From Rhodamnia argentea (Eukaryota; Streptophyta; Magnoliopsida; Myrtales; Myrtaceae), in assembly GCF_020921035.1 (NCBI RefSeq), contig NC_063157.1, positions 9,894,001 through 9,958,000 on the forward strand: a stretch of DNA of 64,000 nucleotides, in the 5' to 3' direction. A program made the position numbers and the translations under genes. Under the pieces are notes generated by a model. That model was not told where the DNA came from and did no database searches. It saw only the letters and a program-made list of their open reading frames with translations. How positions within the stretch are numbered: the first letter of the stretch is position 1; every line of letters begins with the position of its first letter. This document shows positions 1-12,900 of this stretch, one piece after another.

Positions 1-225
1 TTTTCAGGAAAATGTTTTTCCCTTCTCTAGTTAGAGAATTGATTTTTCAGGAAAATTGTTTCCCCTTTTCTGGTTACAGAATTCAATTTCCTAATTTTAA
101 GCATGTATATTTTATTTGACCGTGAATGGTAATCGTCCACTGATCATTGTCAGCAAATCAAATACATGAAAATCTAGCAAACTAATTCGTGAAAAATTCT
201 TTTGCTCAAACAAACACGCCGTATG
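1..225. repeat. Truncated dispersed repeat (copy 1)
   Basis: AT-rich segment cut by the window edge, with repeated GGAAAAT-type motifs. Its second half reads like the reverse complement of 18474-18645: the motifs TAAGCATG, the CTAG-AAACTAA stretch, AATTCTTT and CAAACAAAC occur in the same order. It carries no coding potential. It is probably the end of a non-autonomous DNA transposon, class unknown. Confidence 0.6.
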
Positions 226-1601
226 TTATGCATAAAAAGTTGCATATTTTAGAAACTTTATGATACTTTCATCTGTTCAATTTCTCGTTGGACACAAATG
301 CATAATTTCGTATGAAGAAAATAGATACAAAGATCGGACCATCCTTTCCATGTTGCCCGAATGTTCTTAAAATGCTAATATAACCAAGTTCCATTGTGAT
401 TCCACTTTTATTCTTTGTTGGAAGCGACCAGTAAATTGAATGTGAACTTGAATTCCATTACAAGATTTGTAAATGGTTATGTTGGAATGCATCAAGTGCT
501 AAACAAGAAACATATATGATTATATGTTCTATCATTTCTGATAACAAAAAAGACAATCTAATTTTCCTACATGTGACAATAATATGTAGTCATTGCGTTC
601 ATATGAAACGTGGTCGTTCTCTGAAACATTCTTTCCACCGGTTTCGGCTAAAGCTGTCCTCCATTTATAAATGAACATCTGAACTCATACAGGCACACAT
701 GACCTCTAGACAGACGTTTCAGGTTACCCTTTTGTTCTTCTGAATGATTTTAGAAAGTGAGGAATATCACTACAACTGTTAGAGATACCTAAATTCGCGC
801 CCGTCATTTGTGTATGCATTATTCTCTAGCAAACATAAGAAGTTCATGGGCTCAAAATTCGACTATGTCCGGTCGATCGACTGTACAACTCACTGATGCA
901 TGCAAGGGATAGACGGTACAGGATATGCAACATCAAAGTGTTATCAGGTTGCATAATGTAGACTATGATCCTTCTGTTTCTGCTATTGTTGCAGCAGATT
1001 TTGACTGAGTAGTTTGTGGTGGAAATTAGTTTCCAGGAAGCATATTATGTCTCTTGTAATTGTACTAGTGAGCATTTCATAGGATTTCTATCTATGAATT
1101 CCAAAGTCGTAATAGCATGACTACCTTTTTGAAGTTTGATTTGGTTTACTGAAGGTCTCCACCTTAATTTCTCCTGTCGTTTGTACTTCTAACTGTATGT
1201 GTAGCTTGTGTTCTTAGAAAGGATGCCTGTCGACATAAGAAACAGCCAAAAAAACAAAAAACAAAAAACAAAAACGAGATTATAGTTTAATTTAGGGAGT
1301 CAAATAAGACAAGGGAGAGCATTAGTTTACACACACATATGTTCTGCCAAAGACAAGGTCTGGTGTTCTTGTAGCTGATATTTTTCATGGGCACCAAGAC
1401 ATAAAGGAGGCAAAGAGGGAAAAAGATGAGAGGCAAACTCAGGTTCCATATCAGGAGACAGCAGCAGAGAACCTAAACATACCCGGGATTCAGGGAAAAA
1501 GAACCTAAACGCAGATCCGAGATGAAGAGGGGAATTTGGTTTTACATAGAATACCACCTCATTGCAATACAACTAGATGAATCTGCGAGACGTTGAGATT
1601 T
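226..1601. other. Non-coding flank downstream of the WRKY gene
   Basis: No credible gene is seen on either strand. An A-rich stretch at 1245-1275 is the only low-complexity feature. The part nearest 1601 should hold the 3' UTR of the minus-strand WRKY gene. The short open frames here show no family similarity. Confidence 0.5.
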
Positions 1602-2959
1602 TTAATCATTAGAGCGCTTGGAATCAGAAGGCGGGTTGTCTCCAAACATTTGATTGAGTAAGTTATATTGGTTGGAACGCGTGCTGGATGCACCGGATTG
1701 CGATGAACCGGACTGATCTTGCGAGGAGGAGCCGTGATTGTGGACCCCTTCGTACACAACTCGCAAATCTCCCGGCTCCGTCTCCGACCATTCGGCCCTC
1801 TTCTTCGCATCGCATCCGGCCCTTTGGCACTTGAAGTAGCTCCTAATCAATGAAAATCAATGGAGAATCCATTACAATTCTTTTCTTACACCTCCCACAA
1901 GTACTCACTCAACTCGAAAAACCTCAGATTCAGTTATCCAGAAAAGATAAACTTCCTTAATGATGTGCCTTTGAGAGGCTGTTTTTTACGAGTAAAAGGT
2001 CAAGTTCTCCATGGATTATTGGCATGTAATTGATTATTACCTAAATTTGCCAATGTTCTTGATGAATTTTTGGCCGTATTTCCTCCATTCATAACCGTCT
2101 TGAGGTAATTCCAATCTGTTACCGGCTTCTCGGTCCATGTCTTTCTTGGCCGATTTACTTCTACTCAGCTTCCCCTATGAATGAACAAGTACAAGAGAGA
2201 GGATGGAGCATTAATACCTGCTTCTTTGTCTATCTTGAAGCACCTATACTCATAAAAATCACACATCTTCGATCTGTTCACATGCTTGAGAGAGAGAGAG
2301 AGAGAGAGTCCAGGCAATCTTTTACCATATTGGTATCAAAGACACCAATTAAGTGGACAAGTTAACAGGCAAGCTGAAGTATACCTTACCCAGAAAAGAG
2401 GTACCAAATGGGTTCAATCTTGATTACATTTTCAAGAAAAGAGCTGTGTTTGTTGATTTTAGGGCTTGAGATGGGGGAAAAGCTGAAAGAAAGAAAGAAA
2501 GAAAGAACTGAGCAGGCGGTGAATCAGAACCACTACCAAGCTCGTCTGGATCTATGAATTTGTGAAAGCACTTCAAAAAAGATAGAGATCTAAGAGAATA
2601 AAAAAAACAGTTTGCATAGACAGAGATCCATTCACGAAAGGCATAGACTTTAAATCTGCATCATACAAAAACCGACCTCTTTGCTAGGTTTTCCGGCAAC
2701 AGTAGCTGCAGAAAAAAAGAACCCAGATGCAATAATCTTAACACGAGAGTGAGGGGAACTTAGTCGTCCACTACAAGAAGCAATTGCCAACGAAGGCGTA
2801 TAAATACCACAAAATTGTCACCAAAGATCAGGAAAGCAGGCAACATCTCAATCAAAGTAACATCTGAGAAGCAGCATCAAGACATCGACCCAACCTGCGA
2901 GGGCTTTTCTGGCTTTGGGGTTCTGAGAAAGTACATGGCAAGGATGTGGAAGACGCCAT
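1602..2959 (-). CDS. Small single-domain WRKY transcription factor
   Basis: DNA-binding regulator expected in the nucleus at W-boxes. The two last exons are clear: 1602-1842 and one ending at 2041. Together they encode WRKYGQKFIKN, then the zinc finger C-X4-C-X23-H-X-H (CQRAGC ... HNH), a spacing typical of group IIc and group I C-terminal domains. The intron (1843-2040) splits the Arg codon just before SYFKC, the conserved R-type position and phase. The C-terminal tail is Ser/Gln-rich. The N-terminus is inferred. One model uses exons 2895-2959 (start MASSTSLPC), 2390-2482 and 2041-2163, giving 173 residues in one phase. Another ends exon 2 at 2428 and starts exon 3 at 2174, giving 164 residues. 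The acceptor at 2482 has a strong pyrimidine tract. I could not assign a WRKY number; FIKN and RSYFKC differ from the usual PRSYYRC type. Confidence 0.85.
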
Positions 2960-5391
2960 GAAAGCAACGCGCCCGCACGCACGCACTCACCCTCTCATGT
3001 GTTTTTTTCCACATATCCTGCAAATGGAGGGGTTACATCACCCCTTTTCCAAGCTCGCGCGCGAATTTTCCAAGAGGAAAACCAACAGAAGTTACGGTGG
3101 GAAGAAGTGAGGAAAGAGAAACCAAAGGTAGTCACCATAAGGGTACAGACCTGGCGGCTGCTGCTGCTGCTGCGAGCGGGGGAAGCTTCTGTGATGATAA
3201 TCTGCCTGTTCCCCGCAAAGGGCCAAAAAAAAAAAAAAACTGCTTAAGGTTCTGAACAAGTGGGAGAAAACCTGAAAGTGAAGTGAGAGGAAGACCCGAC
3301 CACTCCAACCAGCCACAGCCGTAATGGATAGGCATTTGCCGGATTTATGGAACTCGAATGGACGCTTGACCCGGATTTAAACGTCCGAAGAGTCGGAAAA
3401 GAAATTTCGAAACGATATTGTCTGAAAGGAGGGGTGGGTGGGGGTGTCCGAGGATAAATTGGCATAAGATGGAATAAGAGTAAGCGATCATCCAAGTGCA
3501 CGTTGTTATACGTGTCTTCGTATACTAACACGTGAAAGAGAGGTCTTAATGAAACGGTTGATATCCGATAATCTGTGATCGGGGTGGTTCTCAATTGCCG
3601 ACAGCAATTTATGATGAGATGGCTTTCGATTCCTAAAAGATCGGTTCCTTGAAGATGATACAAATCACCCTTCTCCCACCCCTTTTTACTTTTGCCTATC
3701 CCAGTATCCGACACCGGCCGTATTTCTTACCTCGACAATATTGGAATACAGAGCACCGTCAGGAAATGAAATGAATTAGTCCGATTTGGATGCAAAATAA
3801 GACTTCATGACATCATTTCGAAAGATGGTTTTTATTCCCTTAGCTTCATTCTCCTCGTTGTCGACTAGACCATTCTTTTAGACAAATTAGAACGGGAAAT
3901 CTCAACCCATAGCAATAAAAAGATAGAAAAGAAGAAGAAGAAGAAGAAGATCTTGTTAACAAGTGTATTTCGGATACTCGTTAAGACCGCGCTAAAAACA
4001 GTTAACGCGCATCTTAGAGCATCTTTAGAAATTAAAAAAAACGAACATATCTCACATTTCTTCCGATTCAATTAAGGTTTTACTGTATGGGATAACACCG
4101 CAAGTGTGAACAAGTTTTTACGCGAGCCAGGTCCGTTGTCTTGAAAAGTATAATCGCATGCCCACTCTTTCTAATCAGGTGTCTTAACAAAATTTCCAAG
4201 AAGGGCATAGGATGGCCCGCATCATAATATTATAATGCTAAAACGAATCTTGACTCGGATTTTCATAGCGACATTTCTTCCTTCGGCGTGCTAATGCCCT
4301 TGCTCTCTCTACTCGATGATAATTGAAACCCCCACGTATCATTCTGGAAAGCTCGTCTCATTGGCTGGGAGGTCAACTTCTAACAGTTGAATGGTGAGCT
4401 AAGGAGAACGAACATTGGTGCGCGTGTCACGGCCATTAATTTCCGGGAAATTTTGTGTGCTGCCGCCAAGCCAGCCCCCGCAAGAAAATTCAGAAATTCA
4501 ACATGAAAAATCGTGAATAAAGTTCATACAAATTTATGCGTCAACACTTAAAAGGGGCGGGCATCCGGAGTAAAAAAATTTTCTCCAAAAATACTTTTGA
4601 AACTGAAATCAGTTTGGTAATGTAACTTTTGAAGCAAATATTCGTTTGATCACGCGACTTCATATTTCCATCTCTAGAACATTTTTGAAGCAATTTGAAG
4701 AAGTAAAACGAAAAATTTACTTCTTTTTTAAAAATAGAAAAATCAACTTCTGATCATAAATTAACTTTTAGGGCGGAAGTGTTGTCGTGCGTGCCTTAAG
4801 CGTGCTGTCAAGCATTTATTTAGGAGTTTGGAATTTGAAAAAAAAAAAGGGGGGGAATTCAAACGTGTGAGCCACAAGATATAAATTGGGAAAAATTAGA
4901 AAACAATCAATTCAAACAAGACAAAAATTGAAAAGGACCAAAAAAAAAAAAAAGAACAGGAAGGGGAAAAACACCGGAGCATGGACCAGGACCAGCTCAC
5001 GTAGACGGGGATGGAAATTGGGGACAGGAGCCAGACAGCTGGGAGTGACGCGATCATGATGACGTCACTCCACATCAATTCTCTCTCTCGCGGGGTTTTT
5101 TGTCGCGACTTGCGGCGGCGAGCGGCTTCGGAAGCTGGGAACAGTCCATGTGACGTCACGGTCGGGTCGGCAGCCGGACACAAACGTCAGAGGCAGACTC
5201 AGTGTCTTGAAGATGGCACCCGGCCATCCTTACCGATGGGAAAGTTGGCGTCGGCGGATTTGTCGATGCGTACAAAAATACGGTCGTGTAGTCACCCTCA
5301 CGCCCGAGAAGCTCGGAAAAATTACGTGGTCCGTTTGTTTAGCGAAATATATAACAAAAAAAAAATTTAAAAAATTTTAAATTTTTTAGAA
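2960..5391. other. Gene-poor interval with promoter-like motifs
   Basis: No gene recognised. The segment near 3000-3250 may be promoter or leader of the WRKY gene. A (GAA)n tract lies near 3930-3950. A GC-richer patch at 5040-5300 holds two palindromic TGACGTCA sites (5060-5067 and 5151-5158). The open frames here (for example 3244-3714 minus and 5011-5370 plus) resemble no known family. Confidence 0.4.
5060..5158. promoter_or_regulatory. Pair of TGACGTCA palindromes
   Basis: Two identical 8-bp palindromes, the classical bZIP (C-box/as-1-like) core, lie 91 bp apart in an otherwise gene-free GC-richer patch. Two perfect copies this close may mean a regulatory island, but no transcript start is evident. 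Confidence 0.3.
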
Positions 5392-6112
5392 AAATAATAA
5401 TGTTTTTTGGTGTTTGCCTGAAACATAAAGAAGACTTGAAAAATGTTTTCTATTATTTGGTATGAAAAATCGAATTTGTCCATGCACCTTTTTCAACAAT
5501 TTTTTTTGTTTTTTATTTTCAATTTGTTCATTTTTTTAAATCGAATTGTTATATTATTCATCTTTTTCTTTTTTTCTCTTTTCTTTTTTTACTTTTTTAT
5601 TTTCTTCTTTTCCTTTTGATTTCGCTCGGTCGTCGGCCACGTCGGGAGCTTGAGATCGCTAGGACCGACCGAGCCTCGAGTTCGCCAACCTTGGGCTCAC
5701 CGGCCTCTGCCATGGCCGATCATCGAGCTGCCGGTCATTGGTCGGCAAAGGAAGGAGGAAGGGCGAGCTCCTTGGCCCGTGCCATGGCTAATCGTTGGGT
5801 TGCCAACTGTTTGCCGAGGTCCGCCGTTGGCGGAGGAAGAAAGAGGAAGGGGCTGCGAGTGGAGGAAGGAGGAAGAAAGAAGAAAACAAAAACAAAAAAT
5901 GGTATAAAAGAAAATGAATGTAAAGGAATTGAGGAAGCAAAGATGAGAGAAAATATTTTCTTCCTCTCAAAAAGAGGAAAATATTTTTCTCACTTTCGAA
6001 GTATTTTTTTCTTCACAGGTAAGAAATATTTTCCTAAACTAGCTCATTTTCAAAGAAACAACTGCCGAAAAGTCCGAAAAACATTTTCCCGAAAATGATT
6101 TTCCTAAACTAG
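5392..6112 (-). mobile_element. Non-autonomous foldback DNA transposon, copy C
   Basis: An AT-rich arm, a pyrimidine-rich tract (about 5500-5620), a GC-rich core (5625-5850), a purine-rich tract and a second arm ending in repeated GGAAAATATTTTCC-like motifs near 6110. Read on the minus strand, the right arm matches the left arms of the elements at 17586 and 18668, including a CTTTTTGAGA motif next to GAAAATATTTT. It encodes no transposase. Exact ends and target duplication could not be fixed. Confidence 0.6.
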
Positions 6113-9100
6113 CCTAAAAATGTTACAACTTTCGTGCGTTCGTCGGATCACTTACGTGTCAAATGGAGAAAGAACGATTGCTTGAGTGCTTCCGGCGACA
6201 AATTCCGGCCAAAGTCCAATGTGACTCGTTTAATTAAATGACTATTCATACGTAGCCTTTTATATTATTAATAAAATAAATAAGTCCAATGTGAACTATG
6301 ATGTGGCAGACTCGTATGAGCCGATTTTGAACGTTCTTCGTTATTCTTGTTCTGGTCAAGCCACGAATCCGAGTTTGAAGATTCCGCGATGGATGAAGAT
6401 GGCGGATGCGAACGTCCTTAGCCAAATGAAAGAACGATTTTTCTTCCACCGCAGTTCAGATTTTCTTCATGGAGTTTCAATAAACGTTAAATATGACTTC
6501 GAATCCTTCTTGATTTGTCTTCTGTTCTCTTGTTATCTGCCAAAAACCATTACCATTGGTTGCGTTGGTGAGGGGGGAATCGAGTTTGCAAGGAAGCTCC
6601 GGTCGAACCGCCGCCGCCGTGGCTGCAATCTGGAGATAGACTAACAATGTGTTCCTCCTGACATGGAGATGGAGCTCTTCATGGTCGTGGAGTCGAGAAT
6701 CCATGGGGTGAAATTGGTGATGAGCGCGATCCTGGAGGCTGTCGAGCCCGTATCCGGCTTCGACTGGAGCGGCGGCCTTCGTTACCTTCATCATCTTCAT
6801 CGGCAGATTCAGAACCTCAGCATATTTCACCTTTTCTTCTTCTTTGATTGTTCGCAGATACCCCAATTTGGCCTAATTTTGTCTGCAGACAAAAATTATG
6901 GTTTATATCGGGGGCAGAAAAATATAGATGACGCGATTTGTGGCTATTATTGATGACAGGGCAAACCAACAAGCCATGTCGGTCGGAGAAATCAATAAAA
7001 TATTATCGCGCCGGATTTTCGACAATTCAAATCGGGGTTCGTACTTAAATGAACATTTTTTTATTTTAATTGATCCGGTAGAAAATTTTGACACTAAAGT
7101 AAGTGTTGCATGTAAATTACGGCACCTTCTATTGTCCTTTAACCCAATAAATTCTATGTCGAATGCAGCACGTATACTAAAGATGTTCGACGGGATCCAT
7201 ACGAGACCTACAATTTCTATACGTGTTACACGTACGTTAGTATATACTTCGATTTCCAAAGTGCGTAACTTGAGAGAAATCACAAGTGCGTTTCGAGTTT
7301 TTGCTTATAGAGATGTCCGGATCGAGGCAACAAAGTGGCGATGGTTGGTGGGGAATCGAGCCCACGGGCAAATGTTTGGTAAACCTGTCCTCGCAAAGCA
7401 ATGCGGATTCAACCGATGTCCCGCCAATCTCTACAAGAAAGATTGGACTAAGGTGACAAGATACTTGTCAGCTTAGGTCCCTAATTTTGTTGCTAACCAT
7501 TCGCCGCCTCCGATTAAGGCGGTGACGAAATCTTTAGTTTTCTGTCGCCGGAAGGGACTGGAGGTGACCGGAGGCGGCGAGGAAAGACATGTTTTATCGC
7601 CCGAGGTCACGAGTCACCAATAGCGACGAATTGGACGTGCCATGTTTGATCCCCAAAATGACAAAAATGATTTTCATCTTGGATGTCAAAGGCAATGGAT
7701 GATGATGATTTTGCCTTAGGCTCTTATTGATATCTACTTATAGATTGAAGTTTGATTGCAATGAAGTTTTATAGCATAATCGGGCATGGATTGGGTATGA
7801 GTAAAATCGGGCATGGGTCACTAAATTTGCATTGTAATAAATGTGTCATAAACGAGTTAGATGAGTTTATTTGGGTAGGATCATATATGACCCAACCCAA
7901 ATCCGATCGGACCCACTCGTTTGACAGGTCTAATAACCAGTTAAAAAACATTGACATAAAAATAAGTTCATGAGATAAAACACACATAATAACTTCAATA
8001 GCACCCTTCAAACAAACAAACAAACAAAAAGGCAGAGCTTAAAAATAGAAAGAAAACTAGTCGAACCAAAACAAAAAGGTCAAATGAGAAAATGGAGAAA
8101 ATTTTGCAAAGAGCGGGAGTCGAACCCCACACCTGTTATACTAGCTTACCCACCCCCTCAATTCCTTTACCAGCACTCTGTATTTTAAATGGTTAATTAA
8201 TGCAAAGAAAGTTTGATCAGCAAAATCTCTGTAAAAGAACACATTAATTTGGGCTAATCATTTCCTTCTTATGAGTTAAGTATATCATTTCCTCTTGATT
8301 TTTTTCTTTAATCGCTAGGCTTTTTACATTAGTTTACTCTAAAAGTATACATAACGAGTAACTAATTTCTGTCATTTGACATTTCTTTGTTGTCGAAGCA
8401 TTTTCCTTTTTTATTTAACTTTTATTTACTCTATTTCTTAAAGTATCTCATTTTAGTTCTATTAAAGTAGCTGTATTTCTAAAATTTGAACAAAATTTTA
8501 TTGTTCAGTATATTTGTCTATATTTATTTTAGTAGATTTAGTTTTCTCCTATGTCCAAAATTTTCACTTTTTTAGGGTAATTAAGGGCAAAAGAGTGGAC
8601 GTGGATTGCCGGAGAGAGCGAGAGAGACGGAGAAAGAGAGGCCAAGGGGCCGGGGCAAGACCGTCGCGGCGGCAACAGTGCAAGGTTCGAATAATAAGAG
8701 ACAATGGCGGCAACTTGTAGAGGTTAATTAGCCCTTTGAGTTGGTCCTAAGACTTGTATAACATGGCCAGCGTAATACATCATGCTTCTCCAACTATAAA
8801 TCCATATAAAAAGATAGTTCTCCAAAGATTATCAAATTTTGTCATGCCTACCTTCTCCATGCTGTTCCAATCCATTGCCATGCCTTCCTAATCACAGTAG
8901 TACCACTCTTTCTGGTTGCATACAGTGGGTGAAGAAGCTCGAACTCTTCTGATATGATGAGCCGATTGATTTGGCGCGAGTCGTCGCCGGTTAGCGCGAG
9001 GACTGTACGTTGCCGATTGCTTGTTTCGTCTTCTTTCTTCTTAGAGTGAAGTGAATAGAGATGATGCTCTCCAGTTCTGAAGACACAGGACTAAAGAGGG

Positions 9101-9919
9101 TGCGACACAGATCAATCCTAGACATTACGGCCATGCATTTTGGAACAAGACCCCGAAGCAACGGCGTCTTTATTTGGTAATGGCGTTACGAACTTCCGCA
9201 TGACTTCTCAGGTCTCTCAATCCTCACAGCAATCTGTTTCTTCAAGATTGATGGTGAAGTTCTTGTCAGTACTATCCATTTCACAAACTATGTTTGAGAA
9301 GTACCATGCAGAGTCATGAGCAAACTCATTGTGCAATCAGGACTGTCAACAGCCATGAGATCCCCATCAGACCCGTGCGAGTGAGAATGGGACTCGCGGC
9401 ATCGGACAGTGCAGAGACCGCATGCTAGCGATGCATTTATTCTACCGGGAGCGAAGTGCCGAGAATGATGCAGAAGATGAAAATTTACAAAGTAGCTTCT
9501 ATTTCAAAATCAAACCCCAGTTCATCTCAACAGCTGGAAGTCATTTGGAATGTTCATCTTGCAGAAGAAAGACAACTATGCCGGCAGAAGAACCCTGTTG
9601 AGTAATGAATTCAATATTGAAGCTTACATTTAAGGAGCAAAATGCAAGATGGAATGAAAGTTTGTATCAGGCAAGCCAATCGTGTACATACATTTATGGT
9701 CAGATCGATATTTACGTGCTCAGTACAGTACACCGGTTCAACTGAAAGGTCTCCTGAGTATGCCTCTGCACTTGAAAAAACCACATCCTCCCCTCCTTCC
9801 TTTAGATACACAGAAGAAAGCTATCTAGATGAAAAGAAAAATCTCCCTTTTTTCTGTTGCAGATGGAAATCACTGAGAGTGGAAAAGACCCCAAGAAAAT
9901 TCGCAAACTGAACGCAATT
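6113..9919. other. Gene-poor interval, relics only
   Basis: No intact gene recognised. A 129-codon minus-strand frame at 6477-6866 and a 182-codon plus-strand frame at 6928-7476 show no recognisable domain. A tRNA-like T-arm motif lies near 8104. A segment at 7770-7960 with repeated GGGCATGG and GACCCA motifs looks like repeat debris. Roughly 9600-9919 should contain the 3' UTR of the kinase gene. Confidence 0.4.
8095..8160 (-). repeat. tRNA-like relic, possible SINE head
   Basis: On the minus strand the segment reads GTGGGTAAGCTAGTATAACA followed by GGGGTTCGACTCCC, resembling a B-box/T-arm (GGTTCGACTCC) behind a degenerate D-arm-like region. A full cloverleaf with paired acceptor stem was not found, so it is not called as a tRNA gene. 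A tRNA-derived SINE fragment is the likeliest reading. Confidence 0.3.
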
Positions 9920-12900
9920 CTATTGTAAATCTTCCTTTCGTTTTGTATCAGCGTTGGGAACTTCGTTACTAATCGCAGTCACAGTAGTCTCAGTCGAACC
10001 CTCATCGGTTACGAGAAGAGGCTCCAGGGAATCTACTATGTCTCTCATAAGAGGCCTAGCTTTGGGGTTCCGGTTCAAGCAATGGTAGGCGAGCATCGCC
10101 GCTTTGTGCATTCCTTTGACGGGATAATCGCCATCCAGCCTTGGGTCCACAATGTTGAATATCTTCTTTTTCTCTTTGAGCAAAGGGAGCGCCCAATCCG
10201 TGAGGTTTTGCTCCCGTGCAGGCCTAGACTTATCTAACGATTTTCTCCCTGTAAGAAGTTCTAGAAGGACTACGCCAAAACTGTATACGTCACTCCGAGG
10301 AGTCAAATGCCCTGCAAGGAGATGGATTCTTGTGATGAAAACAAAATGCATAAAGAGATGACTTATCACAAGAGAGCAGACATATAAACTCAAGTCTTCC
10401 TGTTCATTAGAAAAAGCTCTTTTAGGAAATAAATTTGTTCAAATGCTAGTACAGACACAAACAAGATTCCATCATAAGTTAAAAGTGCAGGATATAGAAT
10501 TATGACCTGTCATTATATATTCCGGCGCAGCATATCCATATGTTCCCATTATGCGAGTGGAAACATGTGATTTGTCTCCAACAGGTCCATCTTTTGCAAG
10601 ACCGAAGTCAGAGAGCTTGGCATTGTACTCCTGTTTGGTTAAACTAGAATTGTGAGCTAAAGACACCCAAATAGGAAGCAACTATTTTTGCGTGTCTACT
10701 GAACTACCATTTTTTCTAGTCTAAGACTAAGTCTGGGATCCAAAATTCTGACTTTTAACCATGACCCAAACATTCAGTAATTCACTAGATAAAGTGGTAC
10801 AACCGAAGGATGAATTTGAGCTTTTACACGTAATTTGGTGATTTTGTAGTCCAGATGGGCATAATCTGTTGTTTGCTCTCTATCACAAACTTACAAGACA
10901 TGTTTAAAGAAAACTGAATCCTGTGAAATTTCTTCCTCCATTCAAAGTAGAGAAATTATAAAGCATTTGATCCACTGACCTGATCTAAGAGAATATTAGA
11001 CGTCTTGAAATCACGGTAGATGACAGGCTTCTCTGCTTCATGGAGGAAGGCAAGACCTTTGGCAGCACCGAATGCAATTTTCATTCTAATAGACCATGGA
11101 AGAGGAAGCAATACTCCTAACAAAAACAGAAAACAAGAAAATCAGAGAGTGCACATATATTAGGCTTCAAAGAACAATAATCAATGCCTCAACAATAATT
11201 CCTGAGAACAAAATTTTTCAAACGAACGAGCTAGAGTCTGACACTGGGGATACATAGCAGAAATCATCAAGGGGAAGAATAACCGAAAAGAATATGAGCC
11301 CTCCTTTGCCAAACAAGGCATTAATTTGAAGGGTTTCCTTTGAACGAAAGCAACCGTGAAAGAAAGATGTATATTATCCCAATATAGCGTGGCTTTTCAA
11401 GGATACCGATTATCAGAGGGCTATTGACACATTCTTTTTATTAGTTCTTCCCGAGGAACTTACATTTCAATTATATTTTACCATGAACTGACTTCTTAAG
11501 TTTCAGAAGTTGAACCTGTCCTGCACAACAATTGCTCAAGATCGAGATCTAATATTCATTTAAGTTAATTACAAGGAGAAAGATTGATCATCGAGCTGAA
11601 TCTTGAAGCTTCATAAGAAAGAGCTAACAGTAAATGAGGCATGAATAAGATTGAGGAACAAACTAAAACCTCTTTTTCCTAGTGCATCTAACATATTTCT
11701 TCCTTAGTTGGCTAAAAAAAGAAAAAAAATGCATATCTTCCTAAAATCACTTCCCTGTGTCTTATAAGAGAGAGCTAACAAAAAATGAGGCGATAATAAC
11801 ATTGAGCAATAATTGCTCTTATTCTAATGCATCCGACACATTTTCCTAAAATCACTTCTCCATGTTTTCCATAATTTGTAGAAGTATTACAAGGGACTAC
11901 TTACTTGAAAATAAGTTATGTTCCACACTTCCCCGAGCCATGTACTCGTATATCAACACTCGATGTTCATCTTCACAGCAGTACCCGATCAATTTCACCA
12001 AATTTGGATGAGAAAGCTGCCCCAGGAATATGACTTCTGCCTAAAATTCCAGAAAAGCATTAATCAAACCGACTTGAAACAGCAGGATACACTGTCATAT
12101 CCATCGAAAAGAGGTTACGGCAATTTAAATCACTTCTTAAATAAGCTAGGGAAAGGGCAAAACTTCTCACCAGCCACTCACGGTGGCCTTGATAACTGTT
12201 ATCGCCATCATGAACCTTAACAGCAACTTGGAGAGGCTCCAGCCCCTCCCGCAAATCCTCCGAGATAAACCCTTTGTACACGCTTCCAAATCCACCGCCA
12301 CCCAACACCCGATCTTGCCTGAAATTTGCAGTGATGATCCTCAGCTCACTATAGGTGAATGCAATCAGCGGATTGGAAGCTGCATCACGGCGCAGATCTT
12401 CCACTTCCTCAGGGTTTGATGGTAATTTACTTTCATCTATTTTATGTTTCACCAACGGGCTCTCGTTCTTGGGGGATTCTGAAAACAGAGCCTAACACAG
12501 TAAGCCAATACTCTGCCATGACAAAGAGAAACAGAACCAACAAATCCAAACAACTATGTGCCATATTCATCTGGGAAGAACAAGGTAAAAGTGGACGGTA
12601 AAGGATCTCACAAATCCAAACCAATATTTTGTTAATGGTGAAGGATCCTAAACTAATTATATGGAGGGGAATAACAGCAAAATTGACTGCAAAATCACCT
12701 CATGCATGCGACAAGACTCTAAAGCTTCATATGCATGCATCAAATTGAACGAAGGTGCAAAACCAACCTTCTATCTTTATACAAGCAAAAATCTCACAAG
12801 GAACATGAAATTACGATTCTAAAATGGGCAAAGAAGACAGAAAGAAAAGGTAGATTCTGTCAAGCAATGCGCAGGCTAAATATAAGATTCCACAAAGCTC

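Noticed and set aside
6477-6866. 129-codon minus-strand frame
   Set aside because: No recognisable domain, no splice partners, and the plus strand is equally open. It could be a decayed gene piece, but nothing supports a name.
7340-7380. GGGGAATCGAGCCCACGG resembling a tRNA T-arm
   Set aside because: No matching acceptor stem or anticodon arm could be folded around it.
6928-7476. 182-codon plus-strand frame
   Set aside because: No domain or family resemblance, and a comparable minus-strand frame overlaps it.
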